Source: Seminavis robusta
Taxonomy: Eukaryota; Bacillariophyta; Bacillariophyceae; Naviculales; Naviculaceae
Direction: 5' to 3'
Length of the DNA stretch: 41,448 nucleotides
Assembly: GCA_903772945.1 (NCBI GenBank)
Contig: CAICTM010000957.1
Location: 1-41,448 of the forward strand
The notes under the pieces are model-generated. The model was not told the origin of the DNA. It was given only the letters and a program-made list of their open reading frames with translations, and did no database searches. Numbering within the stretch: position 1 is the stretch's first letter; the number at the start of each line of letters is the position of its first letter. Below, piece by piece: positions 8,976 to 20,498 of the stretch. Position numbers and translations under genes: made by a program.

Positions 8976-11856
8976 GATACTACTGTATTATTGTGGTTGG
9001 TTACAGCCTTGGATGCAAATGAGGAGAGAAATGAAGCAATGGCAATCCAACTACCCCTTCCGGATGCGATTATGTATGTGCAGTGCTACTCGATGGCGAC
9101 TGTGTGATGGCAAAACAAGAACGCCGATGGAGGATGATATCCTATAGTGGCCTAGCTAACTAGCAGTGGTGATGTGGTGATAGAGCTTTAGCAAGTCCTT
9201 CCCTTCTCCAAGTACTGGTACTGCGAACTCTGTCAGCCACCAGAACCCTCTTGCTTTACACTTTTTACCCTTCAATTGTGAGCTTGCTTTCTTCTAACTT
9301 ACAGCACCGCCAGCACAAGCTCGACCACAGCAGCAGCCCCAAGACTACAAGACTACACCTTTGTCGTCTTACTGTCCAACCCACAGTAGGTAGCATGCCA
9401 AAGATTTAGAGATGCAGTCACAACCATCTGCGGATGCCAACTGGGGCGCTGGGATCTTGGAGTGCTACGTCCTTTGGACTCCTAGTTGCCAGATTTAACA
9501 ATGATTGCACTAAAGCCAGCACTCGGTCATTTACTATAATTCTCTTGAAAGTAATTTTTCTGATGTGTAATTTCCAGAGCATTCGCACAATAGGTCCCGG
9601 CAGCAGGGACTTGATCAGCGTTCGAAATGGTTCTATGATACTTAAAAGGATACACATCAAGCAGGGGAATTGGGTTGGAAGGCTTATGTTAATGACCATT
9701 AGGCAGTCTCAATGATTTACTGGCTCATGGTTTGTTGTGACCAAAATTGTGACTACATGGATTTAGAGTCTCAGAGAGGAACTGAACAACTGAGAGTACC
9801 TGGTAAATTTACCTTGTAATTTAGAAGTATGTTTCTTGAAAGCAATCCGATCAATTTACTGTTGAATCAAAGCTATCAGATCTGTACTCGCAGCATGGCT
9901 ATTGTTGAACAAACAAATTGAAGGTTCTTATTAAAAGGGTATAGCCTCATTTTGATCTGGATCAGTGGTGGATTGAACACCTTTGGCACGACTCTTCACT
10001 ACTCTTGTTACAGTAATTGTCATACTCCAGTCAGAAACGGGTCTGTTTCTTAGCAATTCTGGTTAATCGTCACGACCACACGCATTCTGGAGCACTCAAT
10101 GCTTTAGGGACAAAGTCTAAGAAGCGCAGTACATTGCTCCAAGGAGAATCAGGAATTAAAGAAATATTTTGCACCACTCTAACACTTACAGCACGGTCAT
10201 CAGCGCTGACGATCAAGAACCTAGCCACCCAGCAGAACAGAACACGAATCAAGGTATTACAATGCCCAGAGTACTCCAGTTTATGACCGGGCGACCCACA
10301 GACTGGTACTGGCCAGCCACAGTAAAGTACTGTACTATTACGTATGGGGGGATGGAGAATTCCAGTTTACAGATCAAGGCCACCGAGCAGTATCATCCGC
10401 CATCCCTTGGTGCCTTCTTTACCACTGACTATGCATAGAACTGTTGACCAATACCTTACAGTACAGCTGTTTACACGCTGCCATAAACCTCGATCACTCA
10501 TGTCAACAGTACCACTGCTGCCAGGCAATGTTTACATGTATCTCTTTCTTGGGCTGGCATAACTCGTGATTGGCTGGCATGGATAGCTATCCGGATAATT
10601 ACCCGCCGAGCTTCTAAAGGTTCTGGTATGGTACGAGTACTCTGTACAGTACCAGGAGCAACATACAGCGACAAAACCTAGACTAACCAGGCCAGAAGGC
10701 ATCCAACGCAGAGGCAGCATACTAGATAGATGGGGATGGAACGATGGAACGGGCCCACTCTCATGCGCTGCTACGTGTCCACGAGCTAGCTGGTTGCGGC
10801 GCCATCTCACTCTAGTTCTGGCTCCTTTGTCTGATGTGGTTGTGCGGTCTGAGACCTTGAGCCACGACCTCGAATTGCCGCATCGCACGTCATGGGCCAG
10901 ATCAAATCGTGGAACGACGAAAGTAGAACCTGTAACGATAAGGTGGAAAGTGCCGCCACCAGCATCATGAAAGATCTTGCATGGCTGCGGACAGCAACCT
11001 CCCTTCTCTACTTCTGGTCTCCTCGGCGAATTTCCTTGGACGGCTTCTTGCATGTACCGGTACACGCATCTCATAGACAGGCAGCGAGCACATCTTCGAA
11101 TGATTGAATAATTCGATTGGGGATCAAATCATTCGCTGGGCCCACTCTAGTAGCTAGCTTGGCTATTGTCGTGCCGTGCCACGTACGGTACCGGTAGTAT
11201 ACGGAAAGGTACCAGCCAGTACCAGGTACCATGATACCTTTTCAATCTGGCCAGGCCACCGGTGCCATTGCTTGCCTCGGCTGTGTTTCGTAGAAGCGTT
11301 CTGAAGCGAGTGCGATTTCTAAGTACCGACTGGGAATAAAGACCAGCAGAGCTGTAAGAGTAACCGGGCGAGCTGCTTCTGTGTTCTGAGAGCATGTTGT
11401 CCATCTATGTTGTGAGATTGCAGGTGAGATAATTCATGTGCACCTGGTCTGTTGGGTGATTCATCGTTCTTTCAGTAAAGAGCTTCATTGCAGGTGAATT
11501 TCACTCAGGCACACCACATAGTGAGGAGGTGAGCGAGTCCATTGTTGCAATATGTGATTCCATTCATACTGGCTAGCTAAGATGGGTCAACTGGCAGATC
11601 ACTGGAGGAAGGTGGAATTGGACTGCACTCAGTGTATCCCATCCATGTTACTAAGTGGTCACTACTAGTGGATCATTAAACAACAACCATGGTTACCAAA
11701 TTGGCTAGTTGTTGTTACTATAGTTCACCACCACCACCAAAAAAGACAGGTTCAGAGATCACCGGGGTCTGCTACAACACCCATTTACAGATTGCTACAT
11801 GTACCAGTGTTGTATCATCACTACTTTGACTAGGGTTAATCCATCCATCTTTCCGA
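8976..11856. other. 2.9-kb spacer, no supported gene
   Basis: Open frames here are short and unlike known proteins. The 9400-10450 part is AT-rich without repeats that I can define. The 10600-11250 part is dense in GGTACC, TACCGG and AGTACT words. The last part (11560-11760) has CTAGCTA and CAACAAC words. I see no RNA gene. Confidence 0.5.
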
Positions 11857-13326
11857 CTACTGTGCGCAGACGTCGTCGACCAGCTGGTTGTTAGCCAACT
11901 TGATTTGCCGCTTTCCACCGTTCTGCCTTCGTGGTGAGATGCTCTTGCTCTTGTTGTCCGCAATGTTTCTCCTTGAATTCCCTCGGCGGTTTCGTTGTCG
12001 TCGACTCCTGATGAGGTCCTCGCGGCTTCGTCCTTGAGCCGAGGTGCAGAGGGTATCCTCTTCCTCATTCTTGTTCTTCGTTTCATGATCCTGAGCCGAT
12101 TCCGATTCCAAAGAAGCGGCGCCATGATTATTACGGCTGCTGTCGCCTTCCTGTTTGGAAACTGCACTGTCATCCATGGCCATGGAGGATTCTTCCTTAG
12201 GGAACACATCAAAATCGTCCTCTTCTTCCTCCATGAGCCCGTAGTTGCTCCCGGGGAGCTGTGGGACCAGGGAAGACATGGTATTCAGGAACGTGCTTTG
12301 ACGCCCTTCCTCTTTTTTACCACTACCCAAGCCAAAGGAAATGCGGGGAAACGAAGGCAACATCGAAGATGCTCTTCTTGGGCTGGTGGATCCATGGGTG
12401 GACGACCGGTCGCTCAAATCCTGCAATTGAGAATTGGAGAGGTTCTTGCCTTCCACTTCTGGTTGATCCTTTTCAGATGCTTGCATGGGCGGCTCCTTTT
12501 GTTCTTCTTTCTGTTCTTCTTCTTCCTCCTCTATCGTTCCAGACTCGTCATCCACCAGGGCATGCTGCAATTCTTGTAGTTTCAATGCCTGATGGATCTG
12601 CGAGCTCCGCACGTCGGCACCCTGTTTGCGTCCAGTTCGCTTGGCTGCGTGGTCTGAGCGTCGCATAGGTGAATCTTGGTCCGCTACTGGGGAGTGAATG
12701 GATCGACGGGAACGCCTGTTTCGGGGCGCTTTATCACAAGGACTCTCTTCTAGCGTCTCGGGTTGCTGTTTGGCATTTCCATGCTCTACAGTCTTGCATC
12801 GCCGCATACTCTTGGGCGGCTCGGTGGTTGGCTTTGTGTCTACGGTTTGGCATCGTCTCATACCCTTGAGTCTGTCCGTTGCAGGGGCAGCGGAACGTTC
12901 CTTGCGACGGGGAGAAAGTTCCTGCTTGTGGGAGGACTTTGCTCCCATCTGTCTGTGGCTGCTGCGACGCTTCAAGTCATCTCTCATGTCCCTTCGGCTG
13001 CTAGACCTTTTATATTCCTGCTTTTCTTCTTTCTTTGACGGCAAACCATTGTGTGCACTTCTTCGTGACAACTGCTTCGTATCTGACTCTTCTTCTTCCT
13101 CTTCTTGCTGTTTCTTGGGAAGGAGCTTTTGCACACTGTGGATCTGTTTGAGGAGTTTGTCATTCTCTTCCGACATATCAGCGAACAATCCACCGCTGCT
13201 GGATCCATCCCCAGGAACGGTGAGAAGAAAGGAACTGCCGCTGGGGACGCCCTTCATCTCTTCCACCAGATCGGCTCTCCGAGTGGCCTTGGACTCGGCT
13301 TGGTTCTTCATGGGGCTGACATTCAT
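11857..13326 (-). CDS. Ser/Arg-rich disordered protein with repeated MRRCxTV motif
   Basis: The protein is 489 aa from the first ATG (13326); the frame stays open a little further upstream but only with a non-ATG codon. A short coiled-coil candidate lies at residues 47-75 (LFADMSEENDKLLKQIHSVQ...). The rest is charged and disordered: RRSS and SPRR clusters, a run of Glu near residues 265-275, and another acidic run (EEEEDDFD) near 365. MRRCQTV (156-162) and MRRCKTV (174-180) are a near-perfect internal repeat, each a basophilic kinase consensus with Thr. The ending is basic (RRQRNRRGNSRRN). No domain is recognised. It may be a phosphorylated scaffold or nuclear protein, which is inference from composition only. 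It stands alone between long spacers. Confidence 0.7.
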   Translation of the reverse strand: MNVSPMKNQAESKATRRADLVEEMKGVPSGSSFLLTVPGDGSSSGGLFADMSEENDKLLKQIHSVQKLLPKKQQEEEEEESDTKQLSRRSAHNGLPSKKEEKQEYKRSSSRRDMRDDLKRRSSHRQMGAKSSHKQELSPRRKERSAAPATDRLKGMRRCQTVDTKPTTEPPKSMRRCKTVEHGNAKQQPETLEESPCDKAPRNRRSRRSIHSPVADQDSPMRRSDHAAKRTGRKQGADVRSSQIHQALKLQELQHALVDDESGTIEEEEEEQKEEQKEPPMQASEKDQPEVEGKNLSNSQLQDLSDRSSTHGSTSPRRASSMLPSFPRISFGLGSGKKEEGRQSTFLNTMSSLVPQLPGSNYGLMEEEEDDFDVFPKEESSMAMDDSAVSKQEGDSSRNNHGAASLESESAQDHETKNKNEEEDTLCTSAQGRSREDLIRSRRQRNRRGNSRRNIADNKSKSISPRRQNGGKRQIKLANNQLVDDVCAQ

Positions 13327-15183
13327 GTTGGCGGTTGGAGGATTTTTGATTGTGAGTTGTGCGGTCAAACTCTGAAGTTGTGAGACTTCCGCTCAAGCCT
13401 GCACTCTCGCCGATTGATTCTTGGGTGGGGTGAAGTTGCAGGCTTCCGCTGTAACTCTGTGTTAAGCACTCAACTCCCGTGCAACTTGGAGACCTGTGGC
13501 AGAGCAATTTTCGACCATACACTAATCCCTTCATATTAAGATGTCTCTAAGTTCACCTGAACCCTGAAGGCGTCTCAGCAAAACTCAAATATCTTCGCTG
13601 AGAATCTTCTTAGCATTTTGTTAATAAAATAGCATATTGTTAAAATTCAGGGTCCAAAGGCAACATCTTAGCCTTCTTGCCATTTCTATTGACCATCCTC
13701 TAGAGTAGTATGGTATATACCAATCTTGCTACTCTGCTTTCCACCTTACCGAACATACCCCTAGGAGAAGAGAGGAAAGAGCAGTCTATCATCCGCCGGA
13801 GGTGAAATTTTTTACTTTTGGTACCTGTTTTTAAAGGCATTTTGTTGTAGAAAAGTGTCATTGTATCATCTCTCAATCTCTTATGTGCCCAAGGGAGAGT
13901 GCTTACTGGCTATCTTAGCTCTAGTAGTGCAGATCTAAGTGTCTCAAGTATCTTTTAAACATTCCAGCAAATCTTTGTACTCGACATCTTATCTCCGACT
14001 ACCTTAATGTCAAGGGAGGAGTATATCACTACTTTCACAAGCAGTCTTCGGAGCTTCTCCTAGGGGCAAGAAATGTTTAATTCATACAAGAATACTAAGT
14101 CATATACTAGTAATGGCTTAGAGTGTTGGGGAATACCGGTCACAGGTAGCATGTTACGTTACGGTGCCTGAGAGATATAGGCCGTCGTTTTAGTAACGGT
14201 ACGGTTTCTACACGAGGGCTAAAGGTACACGGAGGTCCGAGCAAGTGCCCACGGGGCCACTGGTATCGTCATCCGGGAGTGAATGGTCAATGACACCGGT
14301 TTGCCCCATACCCCAGAGCTCCAGATAGTGCTAATCTATGTGCTGATCGCTGCTGGCATGGAGACTGGAGACTTGGGGCTTAGGGAAGTACCTGCACTTT
14401 CATTCACATGCTCGGACGTCGCTCCACGCCTTATGTGCTCGGCTCCTATTTCTCCATGCACCATGCGCCATGAACCGCATCTAGCCTCTGGTCTCTGGAT
14501 GGGAGATGACTCGGCTGATCAACTCGGAGGTTGGAGGCAATGAGCTTGGGTCAGTGTCAATGTCAATGTCAATGGAACAACAAAGGTCCTACTAGTCTAG
14601 CTAGCTAGCTAATTGTTCCTAAAACCTCCACTGACTTGCTTGGCCCCACACTGGAACCCAGGAAGGCATACCAGGTACTGTGTTTCAAAGATCAAAGCAA
14701 CCATTGTGGATGGTTCAGCCATCTTTGGTTCCTTTGGTCACTCCCGGTTTGGGAGAGCACTGGAACATACACCAAGTTGAATGACTTGGTTGGAAGGTCA
14801 CTGATTTGTTGTTCTTTCCTTGGTAGAGAGATCGGCGTCCACTGTTTCTTCCAACATTTCAACATATTCAACACTACACTGTACTTGCGCTTGCGCTTGC
14901 ACTGCTGAAAGTGTATCCAAAGATAGATGCTTGTGCATGTTTGCCTCCTCGATCAATCAATCCATCTTCCATGGTTTCGTTTCACTGGTAGGTATTTCGA
15001 AATTGGCCTGTTCCTGGTCAGCCAAATTATTGGAACCGTCAAATAAATTGCAGTGCGGGTCTAGATAGGGAACTGTTTGCTATTGCATATTGTTTATTAT
15101 TTCCTGTTGTTTCAAATGGATATCATCATATGTAGCTAGGTAGTCAATAATCAGTGCCAACCTTCGCACTAGCTAGCTACTAG
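13327..15183. other. 1.9-kb spacer, no supported gene
   Basis: The first 200 bp are probably the 5' UTR and promoter of the minus-strand gene. Beyond that I see only short unconvincing open frames, a (GTCAAT)3 run near 14558-14576, a CTAGCTAGCTAGCT run near 14597, and CTTGCG repeats near 14885. No RNA gene was recognised. Confidence 0.5.
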
Positions 15184-16131
15184 CTAGAGTACCACAGGTT
15201 CATTGGGCGAATTCACAACCGAACATCCACGACGAGGTGCATTCTCCTTCCAGAAGGATTCCGGCAGCTTTGGTCGGTACTTTTCCCGTTCCTCGCTACC
15301 CTCGGGAAATGGACACCAGTCATCGTAACTTGGCAAGCTAACTCCTTGAGGCTGGGCACTGCAGTAGGGACGTGCGCCTGGCTTTGCAAGGTATTGCTGG
15401 TGGTATGCTTCCGCATAATACCAAACTCCTCCGTACTTGTCGTAGTCAGATGCAGCCGCAATCTCTGTGGTGATTTTACGATCGCGACCAGTTTGTTCCT
15501 CCAGAGCTTTCTCATAAGCTACCTTGCTAGCTTCAATCAGCTGCTTTTGATCGTCATTGAAGTAGTAAATACCTGACCTGTATTGCGTTCCCCGGTCATT
15601 GCCTTGTCCCATTCCGGAAGCGGGATCGTGGGCCTCCCAAAACCATCTCATGACATCCACAAAGCTGACTTTACTGGGGTCATACACAACCCTCACACCC
15701 TCTGTGTGTCCAGTTCGACCTGAGCAAGCTTCCTCATAGGTTGGGTTGGGTGTGAAACCTCCGCAATAGCCAACTGCAGTCGAGTGAATACCATAGGGGA
15801 ACCGCCAAGCACCTTTTTCGGATCCCCAGAAACAGCCATTGGCATACACTGCCAACTCGAATCCTTCCGGGACTTCGTCAATTTTGTTGCCCAGCACGCA
15901 GTGACGAAGTGTGTCCAAGTTGGCAATGATTGGCTGAGAACGACCAGGTAGCGCCTTTTCAGGAGAGACCAACTCCATATCACCTCCGCCCAACAAGTCC
16001 AAAATGGAAGCAATCATGTGATGATCGGTGGTCGACGTAACTGCGCGAGACGTTGGCTTGAGAGGAGATACAAAGGCACGAGCCGAAGCAGACAAGGCTC
16101 CGAGGAGCATTACACTCTTTGCGAATTTCAT
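15184..16131 (-). CDS. MSRA: Peptide methionine sulfoxide reductase A, probably plastid-targeted
   Basis: MsrA reduces methionine-S-sulfoxide in proteins with thioredoxin-type electrons. The 315-aa product has the signature G99-C-F-W-G103 with the nucleophile C100. Y122 of GYCGG, E144 of HTEG, D179 of NDRG and Y184 of QYRSG match the substrate-binding and catalytic residues of the family. YHQQYL (243-248) is also conserved. Several Cys near the C-terminus (257, 273, 303) could act as resolving cysteines. The N-terminus is a hydrophobic signal peptide ending SASARAF20-VSP, an ASAFAP-like motif with Phe after the cleavage point, which in diatoms directs import into the complex plastid. The catalytic domain begins near residue 90, so about 70 residues lie between presequence and core. 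The start ATG is the first in the frame and gives the signal peptide directly. Confidence 0.95.
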   Translation of the reverse strand: MKFAKSVMLLGALSASARAFVSPLKPTSRAVTSTTDHHMIASILDLLGGGDMELVSPEKALPGRSQPIIANLDTLRHCVLGNKIDEVPEGFELAVYANGCFWGSEKGAWRFPYGIHSTAVGYCGGFTPNPTYEEACSGRTGHTEGVRVVYDPSKVSFVDVMRWFWEAHDPASGMGQGNDRGTQYRSGIYYFNDDQKQLIEASKVAYEKALEEQTGRDRKITTEIAAASDYDKYGGVWYYAEAYHQQYLAKPGARPYCSAQPQGVSLPSYDDWCPFPEGSEEREKYRPKLPESFWKENAPRRGCSVVNSPNEPVVL

Positions 16132-18267
16132 GGTATTGTTGTTTTTTATGATGATAGATACTGTAGCACGCTCAAAGCAAAAAGAAAAGGTGTATCGTTT
16201 GGGTTTGCATCAGCCGCCCGAGTTCGGGGACGGATGCGCCATGGTGGATCCTTATTGGGACTGCGTCAGGGAACAGGATCGAATGAGCAATCGAATCCCA
16301 GAAACAACTCAATCGTGAATGACGTACGTGAAGCCAGCGAAAGTGAAAGCCACACGAAGCACCTCACGAAGCACAAAGCAAAAGCGATGAGGGGTGGAGT
16401 ATCATAGCTATTACACGTACTAGCTAGCTAGTAGGTGGAAGGAGTGTGAACGTGTGAACGTTTGAACATGGCTTTTGAAGGCAGCCATGAAGGAATGCAG
16501 GCTGCGACACCATGTGTTCTTGGCTTGGTGACCTTTCAGTAAAATTTACATGATATCCAATCACACTTTGCAAGAATCGTCCTCGGGTACCTGTACCCGC
16601 ATCAACGCAAGGCGGTTGTGGATGTTATGCATACTTCTCATTCTCAGCTCTTACTCAGATCTGACCACCCAAGCAAAAGGACAGCATCTTGCTGGCTACA
16701 ATAGCCTCTTGGAATTGCTTCCTCAAGATCTCCGGCGTCACCTGCAAGCTGCGGAGAGCGCATCGTTTGTTTCGGTGGTTGCGTCCGTCGCATTTGCATA
16801 TTATTCTGACCTTTGCATCTACTAGCTAGTGCATACTCCAGAGTGACTGCCTCTACGCAGTGGAAGCCTGCCATCAGGAACTGGAATCCAATCGAACTCG
16901 AGGCTTTGAATTCAAGCCATTCTTACCACTGTTTCTTTCAAAATAAATGCTTTAACAAGCCAAAGCCATATCACATATCACACTCAGGCACTCAGGCACT
17001 CAGGCACTCAGGCACTCAGGCCCTCAGGCAGCCTACATTAGCTACAACAGTACAACAGACAACTAACTGAGGCTTGTTCGGTGGCTAACCTAGGAAGCTT
17101 CCAGGTTGGATGTTGGATACAGTACCGCCATAAAAGAAACAAAGAAACAGTGGCGATGCTGTAAGATGCCAGTGCTGGTGCCATGTTGACTATTTTAAAA
17201 TTTTGACAGAAGCAAGCGGTACCAGTGTACCAGTATCGCACAAGTTGGTTTAGTCTCCCGCTCGTAGACGCAGGTTGCGGTACCGGTACTGGTGCGGCAC
17301 CGTGCTCAACCCTTACCGTACGGTACCTAGTACACTGCACAGCTCACTGCACATCGCGACTTGTGGAGCAATACAGCTTGACTTTGCGGAAGAGCGCTGT
17401 GCTCCAGTGGTACGGTACTGGAAAGCCACAGAGCCTTCCCTCTGCATCTAGCTACGACTGTAGCTTGCCAGCTTTGAGATTGTCCAAGAGCTTGTCGAAG
17501 CAATCAAGTGAATAAAAGTGAACCAGTTGAGATTTATCAACCATGTATGAATGTCTTGTTTCGGTAGTTCAGAGAACAACTTTGTTGTTCAATCAAGACA
17601 CTGATTCGTGTCACCATAAATCACCATCCTTCAGAAAGCTGTAATTCGGAAAAGTTTAATAAATAGAAAGGTCCTGACTCCCGAGACTCTTGACCCTCTA
17701 CTACACGTACTCTATACTATAGTAGTTCTGTTCTCTACATAGAGCTTCTCCAGGTAGTCTAGTTCCTCAGTACTATAGTACTGGAGTATTAATAATAGTT
17801 CCATCTTGGCGTTTCTCACTTTTTACTGCTTTAAGTCCAGATGAAGGAAAGGATAACTTCAGTCTTGTTGATGACCTCTGATGTGCCTTCTTCTGTGACC
17901 ATTGTTTAAAAGAGATGACATTCTAAAAAGCTGATTTCATTTAAGGACTATTGAAGGATCTGAACGTTAATTCCGGTATTCCGAATAGTGTACAATCCTC
18001 TTCACAGTGAGATTTCCGGTACAGCTGGAACGTGGAGCTACAAGTTCCACCTACGGGTACTACGGAGGAACGGTACGACTGTACCGCACGAGCGCCCAAG
18101 CAAAAACCAGCAAACCGCAAGGCACAACGGAGAACGCACCAGATCCACGCAATCCGCTCAAACTTAATTTCATTCCTCCCACTCTCACAAAACCAAAACT
18201 TGCCTTTGCATACTTGCAATAATCTACAATCAAGGAAGCAATCAAGGAAGCCATCGATATTTCACCC
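16132..18267. other. 2.1-kb spacer, no supported gene
   Basis: Contains CTAGCTAGCTAGTA at 16421, the CACTCAGG array at 16981, clusters of GGTACC/TACCGGTA words at 17215-17330, and AGTACTATAGTAGT-type imperfect palindromes at 17700-17790. The last 250 bp should hold the promoter and 5' UTR of the DUF6824 gene. Open frames (for example 16550-16825) are short and unlike known proteins. Confidence 0.5.
16981..17028. repeat. CACTCAGG minisatellite, six 8-bp units
   Basis: Five perfect copies of CACTCAGG are followed by one CCCTCAGG, without spacers. It is a simple tandem repeat; the units are too short and contiguous for a CRISPR array. Confidence 0.95.
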
Positions 18268-19275
18268 ATGTCGCCCTCCACCACCAACGCTAAGAAGCAG
18301 GAAGCTCGCATTCTACCCAAAGACTACATCCCTGGGGACAACACAGTCATCATTTGTCGAGGTAAGCGATGCATCACCCACGAGGGCAATAAAAGGTTCC
18401 GCAACATTGTCAAGTCTGAACTACGAGGCTACGTGAGCACCAACAACAAGATCGAAAAGTCAGTGATCTTACTGGGTGTCATTCGTCAAGTTCGCAAGAA
18501 CAACAATGACGGAATCGGCTTTGTCAAGCAAGATCTTTCCACGGGTCGTTGGTACGAGTTGACCGAGTTTGCGAGTCGCGTCTCTGCGGCACAGGCATTC
18601 CGCGACGCCAACTCGAGCGGCTACAAGAGCAGCAAGCAGAGCAAGCAGAAGAGACGCCGGATGGAACGGTTGAGCTCAATCATCAAGAAAGCCCCAGAAC
18701 TTGAAGACCGGATCACGGTAGCGAACTCGATCAGGGAGTCGGTTCGCCCGATCCTTCCCAAATCCACGTCGTCATCCGTGGGAGCTGAAATGACCCAGCC
18801 GTTTGCCATGGTGAGGGCGTCTTTGAACATCCCTCCTCGTCCCATGCGCGAGGTACTGTCATGTGCTTGCGACCTCATCGAGACGTTCGATTGTTCCCAT
18901 CACGAAGACGCAGGCATGCCCCTCATGGACACGCCGAGCCACGGCTATTCGAGGCAAATGAGCATGAACCCTGCCATGATGATGAATAGCAACGTGATGG
19001 CTCCGCAAATGACGACGATGCCTCATCTCATGAATTCGAGTTGTGGCGTACCTCCTCAAGACATGAGCCTCAATAACATGATGGCTCCCGGTCTCTTTCC
19101 CTTCCGTTCGAATCAAGTGTCCATGGACCCCCTTCCCAAGGAAGCAAGTCTCGTCACGAAGCCCCTCATGGTCGCACTTGACGATTTCGAGGACGACCAG
19201 GATGACGAAGATGACTTTCTGGATGTGTTTCATGCGATTTCCCTCCCCAATCTCAAGGCGGCGCTCAAGGCTTAG
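18268..19275 (+). CDS. DUF6824-type domain protein
   Basis: The 335-aa product has one DUF6824-like domain at residues 22-114. Its landmarks are PGDNTVIICRGKRC, H38-EGNKRFR, the helix with K61-IEKS, and GFVKQD followed by GRWYEL and an AQAFRDA helix. This family is expanded in diatoms, and its biochemical role is not established. The pattern (GRG, H-x-GN-x-RFR, K-x-x-KS) recalls a small DNA-binding domain but that is inference. A basic stretch (SKQKRRRMERL, 124-135) could be a nuclear signal. The rest is Met-rich (MNPAMMMNSNVMAPQM, near 230-245) and ends in a strongly acidic tract (DDFEDDQDDEDDFLDVF), which would suit a transactivation segment. The start is the first ATG, just before the conserved domain. 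Confidence 0.88.
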   Translation: MSPSTTNAKKQEARILPKDYIPGDNTVIICRGKRCITHEGNKRFRNIVKSELRGYVSTNNKIEKSVILLGVIRQVRKNNNDGIGFVKQDLSTGRWYELTEFASRVSAAQAFRDANSSGYKSSKQSKQKRRRMERLSSIIKKAPELEDRITVANSIRESVRPILPKSTSSSVGAEMTQPFAMVRASLNIPPRPMREVLSCACDLIETFDCSHHEDAGMPLMDTPSHGYSRQMSMNPAMMMNSNVMAPQMTTMPHLMNSSCGVPPQDMSLNNMMAPGLFPFRSNQVSMDPLPKEASLVTKPLMVALDDFEDDQDDEDDFLDVFHAISLPNLKAALKA

Positions 19276-19573
19276 TTAGGCGGAGCTAGCTTTCTCTTTC
19301 TTAGGGAGCGACACAGCAGGCGAGAGGGTTGCTCGAATTTGCTTCATGCGTTGCATTGCATTAGTCTACGGTACATAAATTTTAGGGGTTGTGTTGTTTT
19401 AGGAATTGGATGATGAGTGGTTTGTAGACAGACTCGACTCCTCGTGCGTAGTAGATTTATTTGAAGCCATTCTGAAAGATGATCTTGCACAGATGGATTC
19501 AGGTTGCAAGCCAACGTACAGTGTGCTCTGCATTCCACGAACCATTCATCAAGTTTACTAGGAGTTATCCCAT

Positions 19574-19626
19574 CCAGCCGACTGCTGATAGAATCAGGCC
19601 AGCCGACTGCTGATGATAGAATCAGG
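19574..19626. repeat. Tandem duplication (25 and 28 bp)
   Basis: CCAGCCGACTGCTGATAGA plus ATCAGG is immediately followed by a second copy with an inserted TGA (CTGATGATAGA). It is a recent-looking local duplication in noncoding DNA. Confidence 0.9.
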
Positions 19627-20203
19627 AGGTGGATCTCAAAGATGTCCGGTTGTTGGTGCTTCCTGCCTCCTGGCTGCAGCAGGGTAACAGGCGTTGGCCT
19701 GGGGCGTGCCAATGACCTCGTCTACTAGACCACATTATTTTAGTCCTGGAGTTGTTCTCGGAGTGGAACCTCGAGAGTTTGCTTGGCAGGGTGTTCTGCA
19801 CCTGTCTGTCTGGATGGCTGGGGGTACCAGTAGGGTCAAGGCAGCTAGTAGTCCTTCAGCGAATTGAGCCACTACTGCCAAGAGTTGGACAGGGATACGC
19901 CCAGGGATGGTGCCTGGTGTGGCCTCTTTGGCTGTGTGTGTGGACCTGGAGTTTTCCAAAGCTTCACCCAGATCCTGGCCCCAGCCATCTGCAAACTGCA
20001 AAGGAGAGCTACATTACATGGTAGGATCACCCCAACTAGCTACTATCTAGAGTAGCTTGGGTTTTCTTCGTCCTACACATCGTTGGGGTATCATGGGGTA
20101 TCCTTGTTCCCCGTCTCTTGGGCTCTCGATGTGACGTTCTGCCCCTGCTTCGGCTTTTATGGCTTTTGTGGCTGTGTCCTCTTGCCTCGTGTTTGCGGTT
20201 TGT

Positions 20204-20206
20204 TTA
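20204..20206. repeat. Left target site duplication (TTA)
   Basis: TTA directly precedes the left terminal repeat and is matched by TTA at 24370-24372. Confidence 0.85.
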
Positions 20207-20245
20207 AGCCAACCCTAGCGGCAAACGAGACCGCGACACCCGACA
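20207..20245 (+). repeat. Left terminal inverted repeat, 39 bp
   Basis: Matches the reverse complement of 24331-24369 at 37 of 39 positions; the first 27 are identical. Weak similarity continues a few bases inward (TGAGAA against CGAGAA). Confidence 0.95.
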
Positions 20246-20498
20246 CATGAGAATGTGGGTCGCGTATGCCACCGCACCTAATGCCAAACGAGACCGAAAT
20301 CCCCTTTCTGGCGCCACATGGTGTCCATGTGGCACTCAGCAACCAATAGGAAAGCTTTAAAATTATGACATCCCCTTTTTGGCGCCATCAAATCTACACC
20401 TCACTTTTTGCATCAAGAACGTATCTACCCAAGAGCTTGGTTGAATGGAGATAGCATTATAGTAGTTGTTTAGCAAAAGGAAACTAGGAAGGTTGACA

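Larger units (their letters stand above)
19276..20206. other. 0.9-kb spacer up to the transposon
   Basis: Contains a tandem duplication at 19574-19626 and otherwise no convincing gene. The last 45 bp before the transposon (20161-20206) resemble the transposon's own right end at several words (GGCTT, GTGTC, CTCG, TTTGC). Confidence 0.5.

Noticed and set aside
10532..11074. 180-codon minus-strand frame
   Set aside because: Overlaps palindrome-rich spacer and resembles no family; no signal, domain or repeat of coding type.
12698..13375. 225-codon plus-strand frame rich in Ser/Cys/Leu
   Set aside because: Antisense shadow of the Ser/Arg-rich gene; its composition is explained by the reverse of that gene's codons.
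16981..17028. Regular repeats suggestive of a CRISPR-like array
   Set aside because: Eight-bp units without spacers, in a eukaryotic context; a simple minisatellite.
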